Origin: Streptomyces sp. DvalAA-14
GTDB lineage: Bacteria > Actinomycetota > Actinomycetes > Streptomycetales > Streptomycetaceae
DNA length: 64,000 bases
Direction of reading: 5' to 3'
Assembly (NCBI RefSeq): GCF_900091855.1
Contig: NZ_FMCH01000560.1
Span: 1 to 64,000 of the forward strand
A model generated the notes under the pieces. The model did not search any database. It saw nothing but the letters and a program-made list of their open reading frames with translations, and was not told the DNA's origin. Shown here one piece after another: positions 23,648-31,292 of the stretch; position 1 is the stretch's first letter; each line of letters begins with the position of its first letter. Both the position numbers and the translations under genes were made by a program.

Positions 23648-24294
23648 TGACAGGACAAGTTCGCACCGTCGACGGCCGCGTGGCGGGCCGCCGCGGGCAG
23701 GCCACTCGGCAGAAGCTGCTGGACTGCCTCGGCGAGATGCTCAGCACGTCGCCCTACCGGGACGTCAAGGTGATCGACGTGGCCCGGATGGCGGGCACTT
23801 CCCCCGCCACGTTCTACCAGTACTTCCCCGACGTCGAAGGCGCCGTCCTGGAACTCGCCGACGAGATGGCCAAGGAGGGGGCGAACCTGACCGATCTGGT
23901 CGCCGGCCGCTCCTGGGCCGGCAAGGCCGGCGCGCAGACCGCCGCCGAACTCGTGGACGGCTTCCTTTCCTTCTGGCGCAAGAACGACGCCATCCTGCGC
24001 GTCGTGGACCTGGGCGCCGCCGAGGGCGACAAGCGGTTCAACCGGATCCGGCTGCGGGTCCTCAACCCGGTGACGGGCTCCCTGACAGAGTCCATCAAGG
24101 AACTCCAGACCAAGGGCCGGGTCGACAAGGACGTCAGCGCGCCGGCGGTGGCCAACTCCCTGGTCGCCATGCTGGCCGAGGTCGCCTCGCACCAGAAAGG
24201 TTTCACCAGCGCCGGCGTCAAGCAGGCCGAACTGAAGCCGAACCTCGCACTACTGGTGCACCTCGGGGTGACGGGGCGCAAGCCCGCCAAGTAG
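23647..24294 (+). CDS. TetR family transcriptional regulator
   Basis: The protein has 215 residues. The N-terminal HTH is clear: RQKLLDCLGEMLSTSPYRDVKVIDVARMAGTSPATFYQYF, residues ~20-60. The C-terminal ligand domain (about 70-210) has a repeated helical pattern including LVDGFLSFWRKNDAILRVVDLGAAEGD. It resembles the KstR/FadR-like TetR group in this stretch, but the ligand is unknown. Probably leaderless. Divergent from the VOC gene. A small membrane protein gene follows 120 bp downstream. Confidence 0.93.
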   Translation: MTGQVRTVDGRVAGRRGQATRQKLLDCLGEMLSTSPYRDVKVIDVARMAGTSPATFYQYFPDVEGAVLELADEMAKEGANLTDLVAGRSWAGKAGAQTAAELVDGFLSFWRKNDAILRVVDLGAAEGDKRFNRIRLRVLNPVTGSLTESIKELQTKGRVDKDVSAPAVANSLVAMLAEVASHQKGFTSAGVKQAELKPNLALLVHLGVTGRKPAK

Positions 24295-24414
24295 CGGTCC
24301 CGCTCCCGCGCGTCCGCGACACCGTTGTCCGGCCGGCCGTCCGCCGCCGGCCCGCGCGCCAACGCCCGGGCCCGGCAGGCGACGTACCCGGCCCGGCCCG
24401 GCATCATGTCCGCC

Positions 24415-24672
24415 ATGACCAGCAGCAGGAATCCGGGCCGGCCGCAGCGCGCCGCCCTGTCCCGATTCATGTCCCCCGGCCCTGATTCGTCGACGGCGCA
24501 ACTGCGCGCCTACGCCGCCGTCTGGGCATTGCTGCTTCCGGTATGGGTAAGCGGGCAGTGGTGGTCGCACCCGGACGCCCTGCGCCGGGCGCTGTACATC
24601 CTGCTGTCGATCGTCTCCGTCACCCAGTGCCTGAGCGCTGTCGCGCTGCTGCGCAAGCGCGGGCGCGGCTGA
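24415..24672 (+). CDS. Small membrane protein of unknown function
   Basis: The protein has 85 residues from ATG 24415 (ATG 24406 is three residues longer and equally possible). There are two hydrophobic helices: about 33-48 (AAVWALLLPVWVSG) and 57-78 (ALYILLSIVSVTQCLSAVALL). A short basic tail RKRGRG points to a cytoplasmic C-terminus. No ribosome binding site is obvious. Codon usage is typical of the region, so it is probably real, but no family is recognised. Confidence 0.5.
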   Translation: MTSSRNPGRPQRAALSRFMSPGPDSSTAQLRAYAAVWALLLPVWVSGQWWSHPDALRRALYILLSIVSVTQCLSAVALLRKRGRG

Positions 24673-24845
24673 CCGGCGGCAGGGCTACTGCTCGGCGCCA
24701 CCGTGGGGTTACCTTCCGATACACCACCTTGTCCTTTCCTCGTCTCCTCGTCCGTTCCCATCCGTTCTCGTCCGTTCTCGTCCTTGGCTACGACCCGCAG
24801 CGCGCGCCCGACCCGTCCGACACCCATAGGTCCCAGGAGTTCCGC

Positions 24846-26015
24846 ATGCCCGAGCCCACTTCCGCCGCACCGGGTGCCCCGGTGAGCACCGCGGCCCCCG
24901 ACGCCATCGTCATCGGCGCCGGACCCGGCGGCCTGGCCGCGGCGGCGGCACTACGGCAGCGGGGCCTGCGGCCGCTCGTCCTGGAACGGGGCGAACGGCT
25001 CGGCACCTCCTGGCGCAACCACTACGACCGCCTGCGCCTGCACACCACCCGCCGGATGTCCGCACTGCCGGGGCTGTCCATACCCCGGTCCTACGGACGG
25101 TGGGTCCGCCGCGACGACGTGGTGCGCTACCTGGAGCGCTACGCCGAGCACCACGATCTCGACGTGGCCACCGGCATCGAGGTGACGCGCGTGGAGAGGA
25201 CCGACTCGGGCTGGGAACTGCCCGCGACCGGCGGCCGGGTGCTCAACTCCCCCGTGGTCGTGGTGGCGACCGGCCACAACCACACTCCGTACATACCCGA
25301 CTGGCCGGGACGAAACACCTTCTCCGGTGATCTTCTGCACGCTTCGGCCTACCGCAACGCCGGCCCCTACGCCGGCCGGGACGTGCTGGTGGTCGGCGTC
25401 GGCAACACCGGCGCGGAACTCGCGGTCGACCTGGTCGAGGGCGGGGCGGCCCGGGTGCGACTGGCGGTACGTACCCCGCCGCACGTGATGCGCCGGTCGA
25501 CCGCGGGATGGCCGGCCCAGGCCAGCGGCATCCTGGTCCGCCGGCTGCCGACAGCGGTGGTGGACCGGGTGGCGCCGTACATCGAGAAGGTCAGCGTCCC
25601 CGACCTGTCCGCGTACGGCCTGCCCCGGCCCAGGACCGGTCTGTACGCGCGTGTGCTGGACGGGGCGATCCCGGTGCAGGACGTCGGTCTGATCGCCGCC
25701 GTGCGGTCGCGCCGGGTCGAACCGGTCGCCGCGGTCGAGCGGCTGGACGGCGACCGGGTCCATCTCGCCGACGGCTCCGTCGTCGAGCCCGAGGTGATCA
25801 TCGCGGCGACCGGCTACCGGCGCGGACTCGAACCGCTGGTCGGCCACCTCGGCGTGCTCGACGGCCGCGGGCGCCCGCTGGTGCACGGCGCCCGGACGCC
25901 GCCGGGTGCGCCCGGCCTGTACTTCACCGGCTTCACCAACCCGATCAGCGGGATGTTCCGTGAAATGGCCATCGACGCGCGGAAGATCGCCCGGGCCGCG
26001 GGCCGCCGCAGGTGA
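24846..26015 (+). CDS. Flavin-containing monooxygenase-type NAD(P)/FAD oxidoreductase
   Basis: The protein has 389 residues, with AGGAG 6 nt before the ATG. The N-terminal FAD Rossmann motif IVIGAGPGGLAAAAAL lies at residues ~21-36. The VVVVATGHNHTPYIPDWPG segment near 135 matches the ATG motif region of FMOs. A second Rossmann motif for NADPH, VLVVGVGNTGAELAVDL, lies near 180. A C-terminal EVIIAATGYRRGLEP motif and GLYFTGFTNPISGMFREMAIDA complete the fold. This is the short prokaryotic FMO/CzcO-like type; the substrate is unknown. It is transcribed convergently with the MFS gene. Confidence 0.9.
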   Translation: MPEPTSAAPGAPVSTAAPDAIVIGAGPGGLAAAAALRQRGLRPLVLERGERLGTSWRNHYDRLRLHTTRRMSALPGLSIPRSYGRWVRRDDVVRYLERYAEHHDLDVATGIEVTRVERTDSGWELPATGGRVLNSPVVVVATGHNHTPYIPDWPGRNTFSGDLLHASAYRNAGPYAGRDVLVVGVGNTGAELAVDLVEGGAARVRLAVRTPPHVMRRSTAGWPAQASGILVRRLPTAVVDRVAPYIEKVSVPDLSAYGLPRPRTGLYARVLDGAIPVQDVGLIAAVRSRRVEPVAAVERLDGDRVHLADGSVVEPEVIIAATGYRRGLEPLVGHLGVLDGRGRPLVHGARTPPGAPGLYFTGFTNPISGMFREMAIDARKIARAAGRRR

Positions 26016-26048
26016 GCGGGGCCGCGGCTCACTCCACCGAGTGAATCC

Positions 26049-26075
26049 GGCCGGCGTCCGGAACAGCCGCCGGCC
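26049..26075. terminator. Hairpin between convergent FMO and MFS genes
   Basis: Perfect 8-bp arms GGCCGGCG/CGCCGGCC (26049-26056, 26068-26075) with an 11-nt loop lie centrally in the 70-bp convergent gap, a likely shared terminator. Confidence 0.55.
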
Positions 26076-26085
26076 GCCACGGCGT

Positions 26086-27468
26086 TCACCCCATGACAGC
26101 CACCGCGGGCCCGGCGACCGGTCGGCGGCGGATGACCAGGGACATCAGCGCGGCGATCGCGCACAGCGCACCGGAGGAGTACCAGACGACGTCGTACGAA
26201 CCGAAGGCGTCCCGCGCGACACCGCCGAGGTAGGCGACGAGGGCGGCGCCGATCTGATGGGCCGCCAGCACCCAGCCGAAGACGATCGCGCTGTTCTCGC
26301 CGTAGTGCGCACGGCACAGGGCGATGGTCGGCGGCACCGTGGCCACCCAGTCCAGACCGTAGAAGACGATGAACAGCACCATCGGCGGGTGGATGCTGTC
26401 GGCGAGCAGCATGGGGAGGAACATCAGCGACAGCCCGCGCAACCCGTAGTAGATCGCGAGCAGCCGGCGCGGCGAGATCCGGTCGGTGAACCAGCCCGAG
26501 GCGACAGTGCCCACGATGTCGAACACCCCGATCACGGCGAGCAGCGAGGCCGCGGTGGTGACCGGCAGCCCGTGGTCGTGGGCCGCCGGGACGAAGTGGG
26601 TCTTCACCAGGCCGTTGGTGGATGCCCCGCAGATCGCGAACGTGCCGGCCAGCAGCCAGAAGGTGCTGGTGCGTGACGCGTCCCGCAGCGCCCGCAGGGT
26701 CCTTCCGGCGGCGCCGCTCACCGGCGGCGGCTTGGGCACGAACTCCGCTGCCCCGTAGGGCGCCAGGCCGACGTCCGCCGGGTGGTCGCGCAGCAGGAAC
26801 CAGACGAACGGCACCACCGCGACCGCCGCGACCGCCACCGTGACGGCGGCCGGGCGCCAGCCGTGGTGCTCGGTGATCCACGACAGCAGCGGCAGGAAGA
26901 CGAGTTGTCCCGCCGCCCCGCCGGCGGTGAGGATGCCGGTGACCAGGCCCCGCCGGGCGACGAACCAGCGGTTGGTGACGGTCGCGGCGAAGGCGAGCGC
27001 CATCGAGCCGCTGCCGAGGCCGACGAGGACACCCCAGCAGAGCACGAGTTGCCAGCTCTGGGTCATGTGCACGGTCAGCGCGGAGCCGAGCGCGATGGTG
27101 AGCAGGGCGCAGGCCACCACACGCCGGATGCCGAAACGATCCATCATGGCGGCGGCGAACGGGGCGGTCAGCCCGTACAGCGCGAGGTTGATGGACACCG
27201 CGAAGCCGATCATCGCGCGGGACCAGCCGAATTCGGTGTGCAGCGGATCGATCAGCAGTCCGGGCAGCGAGGCGAAGGCCGCCGCGCCGACGATCGTCAC
27301 GAAGGTGACGCCCGCGACGACCCAGGCCCGGTGGACAGGCGGGCGCCGACGCAGGCGAAGGCCGTTCGGGATGCGGTACGGAAGGCGGTACGGGCGGCGG
27401 CGCGGAAGGCGGGTGGCGACCGGGGTGTCGCCGGTGGTGGGCCCGGGAGATTGAGATGTCTGCGTCAC
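26086..27468 (-). CDS. MFS transporter (oxalate/formate or monocarboxylate type)
   Basis: The protein has 460 residues from GTG 27468; the longer frame overlaps the divergent regulator and is rejected. An Arg-rich N-terminal tail (about 50 residues) is followed by 12 membrane segments. ASLPGLLIDPLHTEFGWSRAMIGFAVSINLALYGLTAPF and the MDRFGIRRVV loop between helices 2 and 3 are typical of the OFA/monocarboxylate MFS branch. So is the repeat-half loop WFTDRISPRRLLAIYYGLRG. The substrate is unknown. It is divergently paired with a GlxA-type AraC regulator over a 70-bp gap, suggesting ligand-responsive control. Confidence 0.9.
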   Translation of the reverse strand: MTQTSQSPGPTTGDTPVATRLPRRRPYRLPYRIPNGLRLRRRPPVHRAWVVAGVTFVTIVGAAAFASLPGLLIDPLHTEFGWSRAMIGFAVSINLALYGLTAPFAAAMMDRFGIRRVVACALLTIALGSALTVHMTQSWQLVLCWGVLVGLGSGSMALAFAATVTNRWFVARRGLVTGILTAGGAAGQLVFLPLLSWITEHHGWRPAAVTVAVAAVAVVPFVWFLLRDHPADVGLAPYGAAEFVPKPPPVSGAAGRTLRALRDASRTSTFWLLAGTFAICGASTNGLVKTHFVPAAHDHGLPVTTAASLLAVIGVFDIVGTVASGWFTDRISPRRLLAIYYGLRGLSLMFLPMLLADSIHPPMVLFIVFYGLDWVATVPPTIALCRAHYGENSAIVFGWVLAAHQIGAALVAYLGGVARDAFGSYDVVWYSSGALCAIAALMSLVIRRRPVAGPAVAVMG

Positions 27469-27538
27469 ATGATGAGTGTCCGAGCGTGCCTTCTCGCCGA
27501 CGAGTGGCCCGAAGGCCATGGTGTGCAAGAATCGGGCC

Positions 27539-28561
27539 ATGCCCCCGTCCCGCCCTCGGCCGCCCGGCTCCGTCTTCCGGTACCCGGGCCGGCACCGGGT
27601 CGCCGTTTTCGCGCTGGACGGCGTGATCCCCTTCGAACTGGGCATCCCGCTGCGGATCTTCGGCTCCGCCGCGAGCCCGGCGGGCGGCGGCGAGCTGTAC
27701 GAGGTGGTGACGTGCAGCCTGCGGCCCGGCGCGGTGCGCACCGACGCCGACTTCTCGATCACCGTCGACCACGGTCCCGAAGCGCTCGCCGAAGCCGACA
27801 CCGTGGTGGTGCCCGCCTCGCACGAACTCGGACCGGTCTACAACGAGGGGCGGTTGCCGGCGCCGCTGGCCGCCGCGGTCGCCGCGATCCGCCCCGGCGC
27901 CCGTGTGGTGTCGATCTGCACCGGCTCCTTCCTGCTGGCCGCCGCGGGACTGCTCGACGGGCGGCCCGCCACCACCCACTGGAGCAGCGCCGAACACTTC
28001 CAGCGGCTCTTCCCCCAGGTCCGGGTCGATCCGGACGTGCTGTACGTGGACGACGGCGACGTGCTGACCTCGGCGGGTGTCGCGGCCGGCATCGACTTGT
28101 GCCTGCACATCGTGCGCCGCGACTTCGGCAGCGCGGTGGCCAACGCGGTGGCCCGCCGGACGGTGGTGCCGCCGCACCGCGAGGGCGGTCAGGCCCAGTA
28201 CGTCCGCCGGCCGCTGCCCGAGCCGCGGCTGGCCGGCACCGAACGCGCCCGCGCCTGGGCGCTGGACCGGCTCGACCAGCCGCTGACCCTGCGGCAGTTG
28301 GCGGAACGCGAATCGATGAGCGTGCGGACCTTCACCCGCCGCTTCCGGGAAGAGGTCGGGCTGAGCCCGGGCCAGTGGCTGACCCAGCAGCGCGTCGAGC
28401 ACGCCCGCCAGTTGCTGGAGTCCACCGATCTCAGCATCGACCGGATCGCGCGCCGGGCCGGCTTCGGCACCGGCGCCTCGATGCGGCAGCATCTTCAGGT
28501 GGCGCTGGGCGTCTCCCCGACGGCCTACCGCCGCACGTTTCACACCGCGGCCGGCGCGTAG
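27539..28561 (+). CDS. GlxA family AraC-type regulator (DJ-1/PfpI + HTH)
   Basis: The protein has 340 residues. The DJ-1/PfpI-like amidotransferase domain (about 20-195) contains VFALDGVIPFELGIPLRIFG and VVSICTGSFLLAAAGLLDGRPATTHW, where the cysteine elbow is present. The AraC HTH pair (about 235-335) contains LTLRQLAERESMSVRTFTRRFREEVG and IDRIARRAGFGTGASMRQHLQVALGVSPTAYR. These regulators usually sense a small metabolite through the DJ-1 domain and control an adjacent gene. Here that would be the divergent MFS transporter. Confidence 0.92.
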   Translation: MPPSRPRPPGSVFRYPGRHRVAVFALDGVIPFELGIPLRIFGSAASPAGGGELYEVVTCSLRPGAVRTDADFSITVDHGPEALAEADTVVVPASHELGPVYNEGRLPAPLAAAVAAIRPGARVVSICTGSFLLAAAGLLDGRPATTHWSSAEHFQRLFPQVRVDPDVLYVDDGDVLTSAGVAAGIDLCLHIVRRDFGSAVANAVARRTVVPPHREGGQAQYVRRPLPEPRLAGTERARAWALDRLDQPLTLRQLAERESMSVRTFTRRFREEVGLSPGQWLTQQRVEHARQLLESTDLSIDRIARRAGFGTGASMRQHLQVALGVSPTAYRRTFHTAAGA

Positions 28562-28657
28562 CAGTTTCGCCGAGCCGCAGTGCCGGGACCGGGCCGGGGT
28601 CGGGGCGGACCGGGACCGGGCCGGGGCCGGCCACCTGGGATCAGGTTCGGGTCAGGT

Positions 28658-29068
28658 TCAGGTCAGGTGCGCGGCGGCGCGGTCGACCTCGCACCAGATC
28701 TGCTTGCCCGCGCCTTCCGGGTGCCAGCCCCAGCGGTCGGCGAGCCCGTCGACCAGTTCCAGGCCGCGACCGCCGGTCTCGTCACGCCGGGCGTGGCGGG
28801 GGGCCGGCGGGAGTCCGCTGGTGTCGGCGACCTCCACCCGGACCGGCGCCGCGGGCGTCGCCGGGAACAGCATGCGCAGGACGGCCGGACAACCGGTGTG
28901 CACCACCGCGTTGGTGACCAGCTCCGAGATGAGCAGGATCAGCGTCTCGGCCACCGGCTCGTCGGCTCCTATCCCGGAACCCACCAGTCGCGACCTCGCC
29001 CACCGGCGGGCCCGCCCCACTTCGGCGGGATCGACGCCGACTTCCAGCTGCACCTGAAGCACCTGCAC
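28658..29068 (-). CDS. RsbW/SpoIIAB-like anti-sigma HATPase domain protein
   Basis: The protein has 136 residues from a GTG; other GTG codons close by could serve. The GHKL ATPase fold shows the N-box LILLISELVTNAVVHTG (residues ~44-60), a G1 box VEVADTSGLPP and the G2 loop ETGGRGLELVDGLADRWGW (~97-115). This is the short stand-alone kinase type abundant in Streptomyces that may bind sigma factors or phosphorylate STAS proteins. A STAS gene and a sigma factor lie within 2 kb, so a partner-switching role is plausible but unproven. Confidence 0.9.
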   Translation of the reverse strand: MQVLQVQLEVGVDPAEVGRARRWARSRLVGSGIGADEPVAETLILLISELVTNAVVHTGCPAVLRMLFPATPAAPVRVEVADTSGLPPAPRHARRDETGGRGLELVDGLADRWGWHPEGAGKQIWCEVDRAAAHLT

Positions 29069-29448
29069 TGCTCACACCATCCGAACCGGCGGATACGACG
29101 CCTCACGCCCACCCGAAGTCACCAAGCGTGACCTTCGTTGCACACAGCATGATCGACCTACAGTCACCCCGGCAAGCGCCTCGGACCCGGTCCGGCGCTT
29201 GGGAGCAGGCGTGCCGCACCCGGTGCGGCGCATCCCCTCAGGAGTGGCGCGCCCAGCGAGAACGCCTGCCCGGCCCGGCCGAGCGGCGTCATGAGAATCC
29301 GCTGAAAACACACGCACCCGATGGAGCGTACCCGAGGTGAACCCCGACTCCACCGCGTGACAAGTCACGCCTCGGACACAACACGGTGCGAACACTCCGT
29401 AACCGGTGTCTCACCCGCGGCCGACGACCCACGCCGAGCGTCCACCGG
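29069..29448. promoter_or_regulatory. Intergenic region with GCGTGAC-AA-GTCACGC palindrome
   Basis: There is no gene in these 380 bp. A perfect 16-bp palindrome (29355-29370, 7-bp arms, 2-nt centre) stands out. It lies about 290 bp upstream of the HATPase start and 79 bp beyond the macrodomain stop, so either a distant operator or a small hairpin is possible. Confidence 0.4.
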
Positions 29449-29973
29449 CTACTGATAAGCGACAAACGCCGCCAAAGCAGCCTCGTCGTAGAGCACGAAT
29501 CGAACCTCGGCCACGGAGGTGACGGTCTCCCGCACCGTCTTGACGGCGATGCGTGCGCCGTCGTCCATCGGCCAGCCGTAGATGCCGGTGGAGATCGCCG
29601 GGAAGGCGACGCCGGCGGCGCCCAGTTCGTCGGCGACGCGCAGGGACTCGCGGTAGCAGGAGGCGAGCAGTTCGGAACGGTCCTCGCCCGGTTGCCAGAC
29701 CGGGCCGACGGTGTGGATCACCGCCCGGGCCGGCAGCCGGCCGGCGGTGGTCGCCACGGCCTGGCCGACGGCCAGCCCCGAGCCGTAGTGCCCGGCGCGC
29801 AGCTTCCGGCAGGCGGCGAGGATCTCGGGGCCGCCCTTGCGGTGGATGGCACCGTCGACTCCGCCGCCACCCAGGAGTGAGGAGTTCGCCGCGTTGACGA
29901 CGGCGTCCACTTGCTGCTCGGTGATGTCGCCCTTGACAAAGGTGAGATGAGGCATGCGGTCATACTGCGTCAT
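29449..29973 (-). CDS. Macrodomain protein (O-acetyl-ADP-ribose deacetylase type)
   Basis: The protein has 174 residues and is a single macrodomain. It has [36 protein letters not shown] (residues ~14-48, with the catalytic Asn and Asp of the MacroD class), VIHTVGPVW near 86 and the phosphate loop [12 protein letters not shown] near 122. MacroD-type enzymes hydrolyse O-acetyl-ADP-ribose or remove mono-ADP-ribose from acidic residues. It lies within a group of stress-signalling genes, all separately spaced. A start at the second Met (MPHLTF, 29955) is also possible. Confidence 0.95.
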   Translation of the reverse strand: MTQYDRMPHLTFVKGDITEQQVDAVVNAANSSLLGGGGVDGAIHRKGGPEILAACRKLRAGHYGSGLAVGQAVATTAGRLPARAVIHTVGPVWQPGEDRSELLASCYRESLRVADELGAAGVAFPAISTGIYGWPMDDGARIAVKTVRETVTSVAEVRFVLYDEAALAAFVAYQ

Positions 29974-30051
29974 TCCAGGACGCCCGCGAAAGGATCCCGT
30001 CGGCGGGGTCGGACGGCGCGTCGGCCGCGAGCGGGCCCGGTCGGAACCCGA

Positions 30052-30084
30052 TCAGGTCCCGGTCAGGTCCCGGTCAGGTCCGGG
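30052..30084. repeat. 11-bp tandem repeat TCAGGTCCCGG at the 3' end of the STAS gene
   Basis: Three units (30052-30084) run directly into the stop codon of the STAS gene. A closely similar 11-bp repeat (TCAGGTTCGGG) spans the stop of the HATPase gene at 28641-28662. Confidence 0.8.
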
Positions 30085-30486
30085 TCAGGCCGACATCGGC
30101 CGGGCGGTGTCGTCCGTGGCCGCCGCCAGGTCCGGGAAGACCTCGAACAGCCTGCGCACGCCGAGAGCGGCCAGCACCCGGTTGACGTGCGCCCCGTCGC
30201 CGTGATCACGCTCGGGAAGGACGATCCGCAGCCGGCCGGCGCACGAGCGCATCAGACGGCGCGCGCCGATGAGCACACCCACCCCGCTGGAGTCGCAGAA
30301 ACGTACCTCGGCGAGATCGAGAACGAGGCTGCGGCGTCCGTCGGCGACCGCCTCGTGCACCTTCTGCCGGACCGCCGGTGACGAGATCAGGTCCATCTCG
30401 CCCGCGACCGTCACCACCGCCCAGCCGCCCAGCTCGGCCTGGGTCACCAGCACAGGTTCCCACCTCGCCTCGGCGTCGACCGCCAT
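30085..30486 (-). CDS. STAS-domain anti-anti-sigma factor (SpoIIAA/RsbV-like)
   Basis: The protein has 133 residues. STAS core: AVVTVAGEMDLISSPAVRQKVHEAV (residues ~24-48), then SLVLDLAEVRFCDSSGVGVLIGARRLM (~53-79). The phosphorylatable serine context DSSG is intact. Such proteins bind an RsbW-like kinase to release a sigma factor and are switched off by Ser phosphorylation. The likely local partners are the HATPase protein 1.1 kb downstream and the divergently transcribed sigma factor. The C-terminus is short and acidic. Confidence 0.92.
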   Translation of the reverse strand: MAVDAEARWEPVLVTQAELGGWAVVTVAGEMDLISSPAVRQKVHEAVADGRRSLVLDLAEVRFCDSSGVGVLIGARRLMRSCAGRLRIVLPERDHGDGAHVNRVLAALGVRRLFEVFPDLAAATDDTARPMSA

Positions 30487-30558
30487 AAGTTCATCACGAA
30501 GACCCTATGCCCGTTCTCAGTCGTAACTCTGCAATCTTCCGGTCACACCCGGATAACA

Positions 30559-30575
30559 GACCGCCAAAAGCGGTC
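30559..30575. promoter_or_regulatory. GACCGC-N5-GCGGTC inverted repeat in divergent STAS/sigma region
   Basis: A 6-bp perfect inverted repeat with a CAAAA centre lies 73 bp upstream of the STAS start and 142 bp upstream of the sigma gene. A small operator is possible. Confidence 0.3.
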
Positions 30576-30716
30576 GCGCCCGGTGCCAGGTTGCCGCAAA
30601 GCGGCGTACGCGGTCGCGCGCGCCCGGTACCGTCGATAGTGAGCGCAGTCGGACGAGCCGAACACACACCGCGATCCCCGGTGTTCAGCGGTGGGACGAG
30701 CCAAAGGGGCCGGGAG

Positions 30717-31292
30717 ATGGCGACACCCGCACCACCGCGCTGGGACCGCAAGATGCAGCAGCGGCTGGCGCGGGGCGAGGAAGCCGCGCTCGGCGAGTTG
30801 TACGACCGGTACGCCTCCCTGGTGCACGGCCTGGCCCACCGGGTGATGGCCGATGACGACGCCGCGGACCAGATCACCCGCGAGGTCTTCGGCTACGTCT
30901 GGGAGAACCCGGACGCGTACGAGCCAAAGCACGGCCCACTGCGGACGTGGATCGCGTCCCTCACCCAGCGGCACGCGGTGCACCGGCTGCGGCAGTCGGA
31001 GAACCGCGGGCGCTCCACCACCGCCGAGGTCGAGACGCGGGTACGCGAGGCCAGGGCGGCGGCGCGGGCCGACTTCATCGTGACCTCCATGCCGACCCCG
31101 CTGCGCGACGCCCTCGAACTCGCCTACCGCGAACGGCGGGACTACCACGCCGCGGCGGCCGACCTGGGCGTCAGTGAGGACGAGACCCGGCGACGGCTGC
31201 GCCTCGGGCTCCAGTTGCTGTCCACCGCGATGGAGCCGGGCGAGCAGCACGAAGAATCCGCCGACCTGCGTCCCCCGCGGGGCGGGCGGTGA
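30717..31292 (+). CDS. ECF-like RNA polymerase sigma factor
   Basis: The protein has 191 residues. Region 2: EEAALGELYDRYASLVHGLAHRVMADDDAADQITREVFGYVWENP (~20-64). Region 4: PTPLRDALELAYRERRDYHAAAADLGVSEDETRRRLRLGLQLL (~128-172), with the HTH conserved. The ATG at 30717 has AAAGGGG 8 nt upstream. Its stop overlaps the GTG of the next gene (GTGA), so the two are translationally coupled, the usual sigma/anti-sigma arrangement. Confidence 0.92.
   Translation: MATPAPPRWDRKMQQRLARGEEAALGELYDRYASLVHGLAHRVMADDDAADQITREVFGYVWENPDAYEPKHGPLRTWIASLTQRHAVHRLRQSENRGRSTTAEVETRVREARAAARADFIVTSMPTPLRDALELAYRERRDYHAAAADLGVSEDETRRRLRLGLQLLSTAMEPGEQHEESADLRPPRGGR

Noticed and set aside
29072-29395. 107-residue minus-strand frame upstream of the HATPase gene
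   Set aside because: Cys/Arg-rich composition, no ribosome binding site and no family resemblance. Likely non-coding.
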